Shown: positions 43,313-52,324 of the stretch, piece after piece
Numbering within the stretch: the first letter of the stretch is position 1
Layout: each line of letters starts with the position of its first letter
NCBI GenBank assembly: GCA_965199915.1
Contig: OZ241348.1
Coordinates: forward strand, 4,092,001 to 4,156,000
Reading direction: 5' to 3'
Source of the DNA: VXYL01 sp965199915
GTDB lineage: Bacteria; Pseudomonadota; Gammaproteobacteria; Pseudomonadales; Azotimanducaceae
Length of the DNA: 64,000 nucleotides
Translations under genes and position numbers: made by a program
The notes under the pieces: generated by a model
The model's input: only the letters and a program-made list of their open reading frames with translations
Told to the model about the DNA's origin: nothing
Database searches by the model: none

Positions 43313-44876
43313 GGTTGTGCAGTTCGATCACCGCGGGATCGTCCACCGGCTCCACGTCGGCGGCCTCGCGATGCTGTTTGACCTTGTCGCTGCGCGCCAA
43401 GGAAAGCCGTTCGAGGTAGTTCTCGTCGATGTCGCCGGTCACATATTCGCCGTTGAACACCGAGCATTCGAAACGCCGCACTTTGGAGTGCGGGCCGCCG
43501 GTCGCCTCCACCAGATCCTCCAAGGTCTGATAGACCAGCCAATCCACGCCGATCTCGCCCGCGATCTGCTCTTCGGTGCGGTTGTAGGCCAAGAACTCGT
43601 GCGACGCCGGCATGTCGATGCCGTAGACGTTCGGGTAGCGCACCGGCGGCGCGGCCACCGCCATGAACACCTTGTTGGCGCCGGCCCGCCGGGCTTGGCG
43701 CACGATCTGCCCAGTGGTGGTGCCGCGCACGATGGAGTCCTCCACCAACAGGACGTTCTTGCCTTGGAACTCCAAGTCGATCGCGTTCAGCTTTTGCGCG
43801 ACGGACCGCAAGCGCTGATTTTGCCCGGGCATGATGAAGGTGCGGCCAATGTAACGGTTTTTGACAAATCCCTCGCGAAACTTGACGCCGAGCGCGTGCG
43901 CCAACGGGATCGCCGCGGCGCGGCTCGATTCGGGAATGGGGATGACGACGTCAACGTCGTGCCCGCTGCCCTTGTGCCGCCGGTCGATGCCGTGGCGGCC
44001 CTCCTTGTAGCGGGCCAAAACGCGCTCCGCGAGTTTTTCTCCCATGCGCAAGCGGGCGCTGTAGACCGAAATGTCGTCGATCATCGAGTCTTCGCGGGCG
44101 AGGTAGACGTACTCGAAGACGCAAGGCGTGTGCGTTCCGGCGCCAGCGCAGCGCGCCGTCACATGGCTGCCGTCGGCGTACGCGAACAACGCTTCGCCGG
44201 GCTCGATGTCGCGCACGAAGTCGAAACCCTGAATGTCGATGGCGCTGCTCTCGGAAGCCACCATCACCTCTTCGCCTTGCGCGCACCGGCGCACGCCGAA
44301 GGCCAACGGACGGATGCCGTGCGGATCGCGGAAGGCGACGATGCCGCGGCCATTGATCATCGCGACCGCGGCGTACGCGCCGCTGCAACGCCGGTGGACG
44401 CCGGCCACCGCGGCGAAAACCTGTTCGTGGTTCGGCTCGTGGGCGCCCATCTTCTGCAACTCGTGGGCGAAGACGTTGAGCAGTATTTCCGAGTCCGATT
44501 CCGTGTTGATGTGGCGCAGATCCTCGCGGAAGACATGCGCCACCAACTCGTGGGCGTTGGTCAAATTGCCGTTGTGCGCCAAGCTGATGCCGTAAGGCGT
44601 GTTGACGTACATGGGTTGCGCTTCGGCGGCGCTGGACGTGCCGGCGGTTGGGTAGCGCACATGGCCGATGCCCATTCGTCCCGCTAGGCGGCGCATGTGG
44701 CGCTGCTCGAAAACCTCCCGCACGAGGCCGTTGCCCTTGCGCAGGTTGAGGCGCACGCGGTCGTCCCAAGTCACCATGCCGGCGGAATCCTGCCCGCGAT
44801 GCTGCAACGCGAGCAGGGCGTCGTAGATCTGCTGGTTGACGGGATTGTGGCTGACGATGCCGACTACGCCGCACAT
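43305..44876 (-). CDS. purF: Amidophosphoribosyltransferase
   Basis: First committed step of purine synthesis: PRPP plus glutamine to phosphoribosylamine. Protein of 523 residues. The Ntn glutaminase begins MCGVVGIVSHNPV (catalytic Cys2) with LQHRGQDSAGM, and the PRPP-binding loop reads VLLVEDSIVRGTTTGQIV. Further matches are YAAVAMINGRG and DMPASHEFLAYN. Stop 43305. Only 7 bp separate it from cvpA, the usual gammaproteobacterial order. Confidence 0.98.
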   Translation of the reverse strand: MCGVVGIVSHNPVNQQIYDALLALQHRGQDSAGMVTWDDRVRLNLRKGNGLVREVFEQRHMRRLAGRMGIGHVRYPTAGTSSAAEAQPMYVNTPYGISLAHNGNLTNAHELVAHVFREDLRHINTESDSEILLNVFAHELQKMGAHEPNHEQVFAAVAGVHRRCSGAYAAVAMINGRGIVAFRDPHGIRPLAFGVRRCAQGEEVMVASESSAIDIQGFDFVRDIEPGEALFAYADGSHVTARCAGAGTHTPCVFEYVYLAREDSMIDDISVYSARLRMGEKLAERVLARYKEGRHGIDRRHKGSGHDVDVVIPIPESSRAAAIPLAHALGVKFREGFVKNRYIGRTFIMPGQNQRLRSVAQKLNAIDLEFQGKNVLLVEDSIVRGTTTGQIVRQARRAGANKVFMAVAAPPVRYPNVYGIDMPASHEFLAYNRTEEQIAGEIGVDWLVYQTLEDLVEATGGPHSKVRRFECSVFNGEYVTGDIDENYLERLSLARSDKVKQHREAADVEPVDDPAVIELHNHA

Positions 44877-44883
44877 GCCGCGG

Positions 44884-45438
44884 CTACCTCCGTTCCAGCG
44901 CCGTCACGGCGTTGGCGGCGTCGCTCCAAGGTTTCACCGGCTTCGCGCCGAACACGTCGAGCACGGCGTTGGTCACCTCCAGAAAGTCGCCTTCCAAGGA
45001 CAACAGGGGCGGCGCCAACACGGACTCGTTCCACCAAGCGCGCTCCGCCGCGAACGGCCGCAAGAGGACGAGCGCCACCATCACCACCGCGACGCCGCGC
45101 AGCGCGCCGAAGGCCAAGCCAAGCGTGCGGTCGGTGCCGGTCAAGCCTGTGCTTTGCACCAAGCCGCGCAGCAGCCGCTGTAGCAACGCGCCGGCCACAA
45201 GCACAACCGTGAACACCGCGCCAAACCCGATGGCGTTGCGCAGCCGCTCGCTCAAAGTCAAGTCCGTCAACGCGCCGAGGTCGGGGCCGAACGTCATGCC
45301 AAGCATCGCCGCGCCCACCCAGACGATCAGCGCCAGCACCTCCTTCACCAAGCCACGCATCAAGCCGAAGACGGCGGAAACAAGCACGACCGCGGCGATG
45401 ACGGCATCGGCGACGGCAATGTCCGCTAGCGGTTCCAT
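44884..45438 (-). CDS. cvpA: CvpA-family membrane protein
   Basis: Protein of 184 residues with four predicted helices (AVIAAVVLVSAVFGLMRGLV; LIVWVGAAMLGMTFG; FGAVFTVVLVAGALLQRLL; GVAVVMVALVLLRPF). CvpA is tied to colicin V production and envelope maintenance. ATG 45438 begins right at the edge of R2 repeat sequence: GGAATGGAACCGCTAGCGGA is nearly repeated there. It precedes purF, as in most gammaproteobacteria. Confidence 0.9.
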   Translation of the reverse strand: MEPLADIAVADAVIAAVVLVSAVFGLMRGLVKEVLALIVWVGAAMLGMTFGPDLGALTDLTLSERLRNAIGFGAVFTVVLVAGALLQRLLRGLVQSTGLTGTDRTLGLAFGALRGVAVVMVALVLLRPFAAERAWWNESVLAPPLLSLEGDFLEVTNAVLDVFGAKPVKPWSDAANAVTALERR

Positions 45439-45442
45439 TCCG

Positions 45443-45629
45443 CATTCTGGAAGCGGTCCGCTAGCGGTTCGATTCCGAATTGACGTGGCAAATGGCGCGT
45501 CCGTCTGTCGTCGCCTCGGCACGCGCTACTTGAGGATGTGCCGCCCCGCAAGGTCACCGGGTGTCCTGGTCGAGCGACCAAAATTCGCCCACTGGAACGC
45601 ACGTCATTCTGGAAGCGGCACACTAGCGG
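45443..45629. repeat. Repeat R2 with flanking short direct repeats
   Basis: The inner 87 bp (45460-45546) are the reverse complement of 42754-42840. The whole block is bounded by direct repeats CATTCTGGAAGCGG (45443-45456 and 45605-45618), each followed by a CTAGCGG word, and it sits just before cvpA. A ~160-bp insertion with duplicated target is likely (inference). Confidence 0.82.
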
Positions 45630-45637
45630 CATGGGAA

Positions 45638-46213
45638 TCAGTAGGTGAACCGCACAATCGCGGCTTCCACGCCGTAGCGCTGGTCGAGCTCGTCTTTTTC
45701 GGTGGCCGCGTCGGCGTGGTCGATGAACGGCCCCACGGCCACCCGGGTGACGGCCTGCCCGTCGCGCTTGACGTTGGACAGGAAGGCCGTGTAGCCATCG
45801 CCTAGAAGCCGGTCGCGCAAAGCGGTCGCGTTGTTGGCTTGCGTGAACGAAGCCACTTGCACGGCCCACTTCAACTCCGGCTTGGATGGCGGCGCGGCAT
45901 CGGTTCCCACGTTTGCGGAGGGTTCGCCGGAAGGCGGCGCCTCAATCAGCACCGGCTCGCCAACGCGCGTTCCGGTTTGCGTGGCATAGCCGTCGCTGTC
46001 GATCTCCGCCGCCAATTCACGGCGCGCCTCGACCGCCGGCGCGATGTCGGGAGGCGGCGAGTGGTCCGGCCGCACCTCGAACTCGACCGGCGACACCGGG
46101 TCGAGTTGCATCGACGCCACGCCTTCGCCGTCGAACAACAGCGGCAGTGCCACCGCGGCCACGGCGACGAGGAAGATCGTTCCGATGAGGCGGTATCGGG
46201 TCTGCTCGGTCAA
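45638..46213 (-). CDS. SPOR-domain (DedD-like) membrane protein
   Basis: Protein of 191 residues with one N-terminal helix (LIGTIFLVAVAAVALPLLF), a Pro-rich periplasmic linker and a C-terminal SPOR domain (WAVQVASFTQANNATALRDR, then VKRDGQAVTRVAVGPFIDH). SPOR domains bind denuded glycan strands at the septum, so a cell-division role is inferred. It starts with TTG 46213, overlapping the folC stop by four bases (TTGA); a TTG at 46216 is alternative. Order folC-dedD-cvpA is conserved. Confidence 0.9.
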   Translation of the reverse strand: MTEQTRYRLIGTIFLVAVAAVALPLLFDGEGVASMQLDPVSPVEFEVRPDHSPPPDIAPAVEARRELAAEIDSDGYATQTGTRVGEPVLIEAPPSGEPSANVGTDAAPPSKPELKWAVQVASFTQANNATALRDRLLGDGYTAFLSNVKRDGQAVTRVAVGPFIDHADAATEKDELDQRYGVEAAIVRFTY

Positions 46214-47547
46214 CAAGGTCCAGAGTCTCCACCACGGCGTTGCCGCGCATGGTCCTGCCCGCCGGAAACCGCCAAGTTGCGTGCGGCCGGCGAGCCTTCT
46301 GCGGCGACCAAGTGCAAGCGAACGCGCATCCGTTCGATGAGGTCGAAGGAACCGCACACGAGAATAACACTGTTCGGCGGACCGTGCGCCAGCACATGCT
46401 CCAAGGCGGCCGAGAGCGATCCCGCGAAGGCCGTCGGCTCGCCGGCCGCGCAACGCATCGCACGCGCCGATTGGCCGCGCGGCGTTGCCGTGTCCGCAAA
46501 CGCCAAGTTGCGAAGCCGTGGCTTCAGCGCCCTGACGATGCCAGCGGCGTCCTTGTCCGCCATGCAGCCGACCACCCCGACGAGCGGCCGGGCGCCGAAG
46601 CGCAAGCGCAACTGGTTGGCGAGAAAGCGCGCCGCGGCGGGATTGTGGGCGACATCCAGCACCCAAACGCGATCCCCGCGGCGAACAACCTCCAAGCGGC
46701 CGGGATTTGCCACCGTGGCAGCCGCGTTTGTCACGTCGGCCGCCGTTGGCGCGCGCCCAAGGAGCGTCGCCGCCTGCAGCGCCGTGGCGGCGTTTTGCGC
46801 GTCCACGGTGGCGCCGGCGCATGGGAACTTGACGCGGCCGAGCCGGCCGCGGCGCCACAAGTGGTCGTCGTCATGCCCGAAGTCGCGCCCGGCGAGGTAT
46901 ACGGGCGCTCCCAGCGTCCGCGCAAGGGCGAGCAACGTCGCCGGCGGTGCCGGTTCGCCCACCACCAAGGGGCGTCCTTGCCGCGCCACCGCGACCTTTT
47001 CCGCGGCGATGGACGCGCGCGAGCCTCCCAACTGGCGCTGGTGGTCAAGGCCGATGTTGGTGATGACGGCGACATCGGCGTCCACCACGTTGACGGCATC
47101 CAAACGTCCGCCAAGCCCCACCTCCAAGACCGCGACATCGGGCCGCGCCCGGGCGATGACGACCAACGCGGCCAGCGTCGCGTGATCGAAGTACGACAGT
47201 TGCGCGCCCGCCCGCGCGGTCTCCACGGCTTCCAAGGCGTCCACCAGCACAGCGTCCTCGGCGCAACGACCGTTCAGGCGCACGCGTTCGTTGAAAACGT
47301 GCAAATGCGGCGAAGTGGTGGTTGCCACGGTGCCCCCGGCGGCAAGCAGCAATCGCTCCAGGAAAGCCACGGTGGACCCTTTGCCGTTGGTGCCGGCCAC
47401 CACCACCGCAGCCGGAGCGGGGGGACGCACACCGAGGCGGTCGGCCACAGCCCGCACGGCTCGCAGGTTGCCGCGGCGGGCTGAAGGCCTTGCCTCCAAT
47501 CGATCCAGCCACGCGGCCAAGGCCGGCGCGCCGGCCTCACCCTCCAT
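46210..47547 (-). CDS. folC: Folylpolyglutamate synthase/dihydrofolate synthase
   Basis: Mur-ligase-like ATP enzyme of 445 residues: the P-loop VVVAGTNGKGSTVAF near residue 55, then TTTSPHLHVFNERVRLNG, EVGLGGRLDAVNVVD, and the C-terminal VLDVAHNPAAARFLANQL. It adds glutamates to folates. ATG 47547 overlaps the end of trpA by 11 bp. accD usually lies between trpA and folC in gammaproteobacteria and is missing here. The rest of the order is conserved. Confidence 0.95.
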   Translation of the reverse strand: MEGEAGAPALAAWLDRLEARPSARRGNLRAVRAVADRLGVRPPAPAAVVVAGTNGKGSTVAFLERLLLAAGGTVATTTSPHLHVFNERVRLNGRCAEDAVLVDALEAVETARAGAQLSYFDHATLAALVVIARARPDVAVLEVGLGGRLDAVNVVDADVAVITNIGLDHQRQLGGSRASIAAEKVAVARQGRPLVVGEPAPPATLLALARTLGAPVYLAGRDFGHDDDHLWRRGRLGRVKFPCAGATVDAQNAATALQAATLLGRAPTAADVTNAAATVANPGRLEVVRRGDRVWVLDVAHNPAAARFLANQLRLRFGARPLVGVVGCMADKDAAGIVRALKPRLRNLAFADTATPRGQSARAMRCAAGEPTAFAGSLSAALEHVLAHGPPNSVILVCGSFDLIERMRVRLHLVAAEGSPAARNLAVSGGQDHARQRRGGDSGPC

Positions 47548-48349
47548 CCAGCCCCGCTCGAAAGGCGCGCGCTTGCGCTTCCAATCGCGCTGGAATGGCC
47601 TCGACCGGCGCGGCGCCCATGGTGTCAACCAGCGCGCTGCCCACCACGACCCCGTCCGCATGCGGCGCCACCGCGGCGGCGGCCGCCGCATCGCGAATGC
47701 CGAAGCCGACGAGCACCGGCAGGCCTTCGAGCTGCGGACGCAACGCCGCCAGTCGATCGCCGATCGCCGCGGCGTCCAAGCGGCGCGCGCCCGTGACCCC
47801 TTTGTAGCTGACGTAGTAGAGGAAGCCGGACGCCCGCGCGGCGATGAAAGCGGCGCGCTCCAACGTGGTGGTGGGGGCCACCAGCAACACCAAAGCCAAT
47901 CCGCGCGCGGCGAGATGGCGGCGAAACTCGTCCGCCTCCTCCGGCGGCATGTTGACGATGACCACCCCGTCCACGCCGGCGCCGGCGGCGTCGGCGCAGA
48001 ACCGCTCGCAGCCGTACTTGAGAAACACGTTCAAGTAGCCCATCAGCACCACCGGCGTGCGGTGGTCGTCGCCGCGGAACCGCGCCACGGTCGCGAGCGT
48101 GTCCGCCAGCGTGACGCCGCGTTTCAAAGCGCGTTCCGACGCCGCTTGGATGGACGGACCGTCCGCCTCGGGATCGGAGAAGGGCACGCCCAGTTCGATG
48201 ATGTCGGCGCCGCCGCGCACCAATGCGGCCATGGCCGGCACGGTGCAGGCGATGCTGGGGTCGCCAGCGGTGATGAACGCGCTGAGGGCTTTGCGCGCTT
48301 GGCTCCGCAACCGCGCGAAGCAAGCATCCAAGCGGCCGCCGGCGGCCAT
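47537..48349 (-). CDS. trpA: Tryptophan synthase alpha subunit
   Basis: TIM-barrel enzyme of 270 residues converting indole-3-glycerol phosphate to indole. It has ALSAFITAGDPS, the catalytic Glu in IIELGVPFSDPEADGPSIQ, the loop MGYLNVFLKYGCERF, and GFGIRDAAAAAAV. ATG 48349 has GGAGGGCGGGAGG upstream; an upstream GTG at 48445 would add 32 residues without family support. It follows trpB by 99 bp. Overlap with folC suggests one long operon. Confidence 0.97.
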   Translation of the reverse strand: MAAGGRLDACFARLRSQARKALSAFITAGDPSIACTVPAMAALVRGGADIIELGVPFSDPEADGPSIQAASERALKRGVTLADTLATVARFRGDDHRTPVVLMGYLNVFLKYGCERFCADAAGAGVDGVVIVNMPPEEADEFRRHLAARGLALVLLVAPTTTLERAAFIAARASGFLYYVSYKGVTGARRLDAAAIGDRLAALRPQLEGLPVLVGFGIRDAAAAAAVAPHADGVVVGSALVDTMGAAPVEAIPARLEAQARAFRAGLDGG

Positions 48350-48448
48350 CCTCCCGCCCTCCTCCGGCGCCTCCCGGTGGTTGTTCACGACGACCTTCCG
48401 CGCTGCGCCGCCGCGTGCGCTAGTACCCGGACGGCGCAAGGCCACGTC

Positions 48449-49663
48449 TTAGAGGCCCACGCCGTCGATGGCGGCGACGGTTTGCATGTCCTTGTCGCCG
48501 CGACCGGACAGGTTGACCACGATGACATCGTCCGCCGGCCGCCGCGCCGCCTCGGCGACCGCCCACGCAACCGCGTGGCTGGATTCCAGCGCCGGCAGAA
48601 TGCCCTCGACGCGGCCGAGCAACCGAAAGGCGTCAAGGGCTTCCGCGTCCGTGACGCTGACGTACTTCGCGCGGCCGATCTCCTTCCAATGCGCGTGTTC
48701 CGGACCGACGCCGGGATAGTCGAGACCGGCGGATATGGAGTGCGCGGGTTGGATCTGACCGTCGTCGTCCGCCATGACGTAGGTGCGGCTGCCATGCAGG
48801 ACACCCGCACCGCCAGCGGTCAGCGGCGCCGCATGCCGACCGCTCGCGATCCCTTCGCCGCCGGCCTCGACGCCCACCATGTCCACGCCGTCGTCGTCCA
48901 CGAAGGGGAAGAAGAGGCCCATGGCGTTGGAGCCGCCGCCCACGCAAGCGACCAGCAAATCCGGCAAACGCCCTTCGGCGCTGTGGCATTGCGCTTTGGT
49001 CTCGATGCCGATCACGGCTTGGAAATCCCGCACCAGCAATGGATACGGATGCGGTCCGGCGACGCTGCCGATGATGTAGTGCGTGTCGTCCACGTTGGTC
49101 ACCCAGTCGCGCATCGCCTCGTTCATCGCGTCCTTCAACGTCCGCGAGCCCGAGCCGACGGGCACGACTTCGGCGTTCAGCAACTTCATGCGGTAGACGT
49201 TGGCGCTCTGGCGCACGATGTCCGCCTCGCCCATGTACACGACGCAGCGGAGCCCCAGCCGCGCGGCCACGGTCGCGGTTGCCACGCCGTGCTGACCGGC
49301 CCCCGTTTCGGCGATGACGCGTTCCTTGCCCATGCGTTTGGCGAGCATCGCTTGGCCGACGGTGTTGTTGATCTTGTGCGCGCCGGTGTGGTTCAAGTCC
49401 TCGCGTTTGAGGTAGATGCGCGCCCCGCCGGCGTGCGCCGTCAGCCGTTCGGCCGGATAGAGAGGGCTGGGACGGCCGACGTACTCCTTGAGTTCGCGCG
49501 CCAGCGCCGCTTGGAACGCCGCGTCCCGGGACGCCGCGGCGTACAACCGCTCGAGCTCGTCCAGCGCGTGGACGAGCGTCTCGGCCACGAAGCGACCGCC
49601 CCAAGCGCCGAAGCGCCCGGCTTCGTCGGGCGCGTCGTAACGCCGGCGATTGTCCTCACGCAC
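48449..49663 (-). CDS. trpB: Tryptophan synthase beta subunit
   Basis: PLP enzyme of 404 residues making L-tryptophan from indole and serine. The PLP lysine is in KREDLNHTGAHKINNTVGQ, with ETGAGQHGVATATVAARLG, and phosphate binding in ACVGGGSNAMGLF. It starts at GTG 49663 (GTG 49666 is an alternative), overlapping the trpF stop by 8 bp with GGAAG upstream, so it is coupled to trpF. Confidence 0.97.
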   Translation of the reverse strand: MREDNRRRYDAPDEAGRFGAWGGRFVAETLVHALDELERLYAAASRDAAFQAALARELKEYVGRPSPLYPAERLTAHAGGARIYLKREDLNHTGAHKINNTVGQAMLAKRMGKERVIAETGAGQHGVATATVAARLGLRCVVYMGEADIVRQSANVYRMKLLNAEVVPVGSGSRTLKDAMNEAMRDWVTNVDDTHYIIGSVAGPHPYPLLVRDFQAVIGIETKAQCHSAEGRLPDLLVACVGGGSNAMGLFFPFVDDDGVDMVGVEAGGEGIASGRHAAPLTAGGAGVLHGSRTYVMADDDGQIQPAHSISAGLDYPGVGPEHAHWKEIGRAKYVSVTDAEALDAFRLLGRVEGILPALESSHAVAWAVAEAARRPADDVIVVNLSGRGDKDMQTVAAIDGVGL

Positions 49664-50279
49664 CACGCGCTTCCGCCACGAATCGTTCCACCTTCGCGCG
49701 CACCTTGCGGCCCGGCACCGGCCCTTCAACACCGCTCGCCACGTCCACTGCGTAGGGCCGCGTGGCGGCAATGGCGGCGGCCACGTTGTCCGGGTGCAAG
49801 CCGCCGGCGAGTACCAAGGGGCGCGAGGTTCGTGGCCAGCGCTTCCAATCGAACATCTTCCCGGTGCCGCCGCGCCGCGCGCCGCTTGGCGCGTCCAACA
49901 GCAGCGCTTTGGCGTCCGGGTAGTTCGCCGACAGTGTGCGGAAGCGGAAGTCCGGGTCCACGGCCGCCGCCTTGATGTATGGCAGGCCGAAGCTGCGACA
50001 GAACGCGGCGGATTCGCCGCCGTGGAATTGCAGGGCGCCGAGCGGCACTTGGCGCAGCACTTCGACCACCCACTCCGGCTTGGGATCCACGAACACGCCC
50101 ACGGCCTGAACAAACGGCGGCAACATCGACGCGACCGCCGCCGCCGCCGCCGGGCAGAGCGACCTCGGGCTTGGCGGATGGAAGTTGAAGCCGATGGCGT
50201 CCGCGCCGGCCAACGCCGCCATGCGCCCGTCCTCGGGCGCGGTGACACCGCAGATTTTCACGCGAACGCGGGATGGCAC
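49656..50279 (-). CDS. trpF: Phosphoribosylanthranilate isomerase
   Basis: TIM-barrel enzyme of 207 residues, third step of tryptophan synthesis. It has VRVKICGVTAPEDGRMA with the catalytic Cys, LQFHGGESAAFCRSFGLPYI and the C-terminal LAGGLHPDNVAAAI, then VDVASGVEGPVPGRK with the catalytic Asp. Start ATG 50279; 45 bp after truA. It belongs to truA-trpF-trpB-trpA. Confidence 0.96.
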   Translation of the reverse strand: MPSRVRVKICGVTAPEDGRMAALAGADAIGFNFHPPSPRSLCPAAAAAVASMLPPFVQAVGVFVDPKPEWVVEVLRQVPLGALQFHGGESAAFCRSFGLPYIKAAAVDPDFRFRTLSANYPDAKALLLDAPSGARRGGTGKMFDWKRWPRTSRPLVLAGGLHPDNVAAAIAATRPYAVDVASGVEGPVPGRKVRAKVERFVAEARGA

Positions 50280-50324
50280 ACGGCACCAAGCGACCGCTCG
50301 GCCTCAAGCAAGGAAACGCAGAGC

Positions 50325-51140
50325 TTACCAGCGTTCACCGAGCAACGGCGGCAACCGCACCGGGAAGTTCCACTGCCAGTAGCCCACCCCGACCAGATAC
50401 AGACCTTGCGGCGGGGCGGTGGGCGGCGCCGCCGGACGCTGGCGAAGCCGCAACAGTTCCGCGAAGTCGTCCGCGGACAACTCGCCACGACCCACGGCCA
50501 ACAGCGCGCCGGCGATGTTGCGCACCATGCGCAGCAAGAAGGCGTTGGCGGTCACGTCGATGGCCACGTTGCCGCCAACGCGCCGCACGCCGATGGCGTC
50601 CACCCGGCGCCACGGCGACCGGGATTGGCAGCCGGCGGCGCGAAACGAGGAGAAGTCCTGCTCGCCAAGCAGGGCTTGGCCAGCGCGGTGCATCGCCTCA
50701 TGGTTCAACGGCGCGCCATACCCGGGCGCCCAGGCCACCAACCCGCGATGCAGCACGGGCCGCGTGGGCGCATCGGAGAACACGTAGACGTAGCGCCGCC
50801 ACAGCGCGTCGAAGCGGGCGTGGAAAGCGGGGAAAACGCGCGCGCAAACAACGCCCAAAGCGCTTGAGGTCAGGCTTGACACGCCCAAGCGCCACGCCTG
50901 GGCCGATCGATCCGCGTTCGTGCGGAAGCTCACGACTTGCGCGGTGGCGTGAACGCCGGCGTCGGTGCGTCCAGCGGCCACAATGTTCACCGGCTCGTCC
51001 GCCACCCGGCTGGCGGCCCGTTCCAAGGCGCCTTGGACGGTCTCGCAATCGGCTTGGCGTTGAAAACCGTGGAACGCCGCACCGTCGTACTCGACGATGA
51101 GCGCCACGGCCCGCTCCGACCTGCCCGCCGTCACCCGCAT
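50325..51140 (-). CDS. truA: tRNA pseudouridine(38-40) synthase
   Basis: Protein of 271 residues that modifies U38-40 in tRNA anticodon arms. The catalytic Asp is in NIVAAGRTDAGVHATAQV; also LIVEYDGAAFHGFQRQ at the N-terminus and FLLRMVRNIAGALLAVGRG late. It begins the truA-trp cluster, starting at ATG 51140, 35 bp after the ArsC-like gene. Confidence 0.97.
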   Translation of the reverse strand: MRVTAGRSERAVALIVEYDGAAFHGFQRQADCETVQGALERAASRVADEPVNIVAAGRTDAGVHATAQVVSFRTNADRSAQAWRLGVSSLTSSALGVVCARVFPAFHARFDALWRRYVYVFSDAPTRPVLHRGLVAWAPGYGAPLNHEAMHRAGQALLGEQDFSSFRAAGCQSRSPWRRVDAIGVRRVGGNVAIDVTANAFLLRMVRNIAGALLAVGRGELSADDFAELLRLRQRPAAPPTAPPQGLYLVGVGYWQWNFPVRLPPLLGERW

Positions 51141-51174
51141 TCCACGGCAATGGTGGAGTGGCTCGGGCGAACGT

Positions 51175-51534
51175 CTACAAGAGCACTTCGAGCTTCTCCG
51201 GCGGACGGGCGATCACCCCGCGTTGGCCGCGCAGGACCACTGGCCGTTGCATCAACTGCGGGTGCTGCGCCAGCAGTTCCGCGACAGCGTCCGCGGAAGT
51301 GTAGTCCGAGGCGACGAGCCCGAGGGCGCGGAAGTTGGCGTCCTTGCGCACCAGCTCAGCTGGCGAGTCGTCTATGAGGTCGATAATGCGCTCGACGCGC
51401 TCCTTGCCGAGCGCGCCGTGCAGATACTCCACCGTGTCGAACTCGACACCCCGTTCGCGCAGAATCGCGAGCGCGCCGCGACATTTGCTGCACGCCGGGT
51501 TGTGGTACACCGTGATCCGGTCGTCCGAAGCCAA
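51175..51534 (-). CDS. ArsC-family (Spx/arsenate reductase-like) protein
   Basis: Protein of 119 residues with ArsC features: ITVYHNPACSKCRGALAIL with the catalytic Cys, EYLHGALGKERVERIIDLI, a conserved Arg in LVRKDANFRALGL, and QRPVVLRGQRGVIARPPEK. It starts at TTG 51534 because a near-perfect AAGGAGG lies five bases upstream. The same frame is open further upstream into a DUF222 segment (next entry). Reduction of arsenate by glutaredoxin is the family activity; related YffB-type proteins have other roles. No ars operon here. Confidence 0.88.
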   Translation of the reverse strand: MASDDRITVYHNPACSKCRGALAILRERGVEFDTVEYLHGALGKERVERIIDLIDDSPAELVRKDANFRALGLVASDYTSADAVAELLAQHPQLMQRPVVLRGQRGVIARPPEKLEVLL

Positions 51535-52008
51535 CGAAACCTCCTTGCTTGAGGGCGTTGTGCGAGTATATACGTCCCGCCCGCGCACTCGTCGGCAGTA
51601 CTCCTCCACTTGGCCATCCGTCATGACGAGCGCGAAGTCCAACAGCCCGCGTTCGGAGACGGCATCCGCCACCGGCGACAGCGCTCGCACTTTGCGGTAG
51701 GAAAGTTCGCCGCGACAGAATGCCGATTCGATCGCCGGCACCTTGAGCAACGAATACGCCACGCGCAGGTTCTCCTCGGCGGCGGCGCGTTCGACGCCGC
51801 ACACGATCCGCAACCACTCCACAGTGTTCGCGGCCCTCTTGCCGCCTTTCAGTTGCAGCTGGTAGCCGCGGTGCAAGTCGAATTCGCGCAGCCGCGACAG
51901 ATAGCGGCACTCCTGCCGTGAAAGAGCCTGATAGCTCTCCACGATCGCCGCAGCGCAGTTTTCGTTCGCATCGGGAATGGAAGATGGTGAAGGGGGGATG
52001 GCTCTCAT
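51175..52008 (-). CDS. DUF222 fragment in frame with the ArsC-like gene (read-through fusion?)
   Basis: From ATG 52008 (AAGGAGA upstream) the frame encodes about 150 residues of DUF222, as in HNH-endonuclease '13E12' proteins (LSRQECRYLSRLREFDLHRG, ANTVEWLRIVCGVERAAAEE, RGELSYRKVRALSPVADAV, LDFALVMTDGQVEEYCRRVR). The usual C-terminal HNH nuclease is missing, and a short linker runs in frame into ArsC without a stop, giving a 277-residue fused protein. Because ArsC keeps its own ribosome site, fusion may be incidental to a deletion of the HNH part. Confidence 0.6.
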   Translation of the reverse strand: MRAIPPSPSSIPDANENCAAAIVESYQALSRQECRYLSRLREFDLHRGYQLQLKGGKRAANTVEWLRIVCGVERAAAEENLRVAYSLLKVPAIESAFCRGELSYRKVRALSPVADAVSERGLLDFALVMTDGQVEEYCRRVRGRDVYTRTTPSSKEVSLASDDRITVYHNPACSKCRGALAILRERGVEFDTVEYLHGALGKERVERIIDLIDDSPAELVRKDANFRALGLVASDYTSADAVAELLAQHPQLMQRPVVLRGQRGVIARPPEKLEVLL

Positions 52009-52153
52009 GCGGGTCTCCTTGGCCTGTGGCAGCCCTGTGGTGGCGTGCGGCGGCACCGTTGCCCGCCACCGTCGCCGCCCTCGACATGTGCAGCCGCTGG
52101 CGGCGACTTGGGTCGTCCTGCTTCGCCACGGCACGCCTGCTTATTACACTGTT

Positions 52154-52181
52154 ATTGTATCCAGTATCGAGGGACTGTCAA
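52154..52181 (-). promoter_or_regulatory. Strong sigma-70 promoter for the DUF222/ArsC unit
   Basis: On the minus strand: TTGACA (52181-52176), 16 bp, TACAAT (52159-52154). Both boxes are near consensus. It lies 145 bp before ATG 52008 and is the best promoter seen in the window. Confidence 0.65.
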
Positions 52182-52324
52182 GCAGCGAGTTGTCTCCGCT
52201 CGCGGCAGCTGATGCGAGACCGGGCGGACGACCAAACCGTTGGGGCGCGATGCGGCGGTCGGTGACGATCCGACGTTCAAGTATCATGCCATCCAAACAC
52301 CGCAGCTACAGGTGTGGCGCCAAG

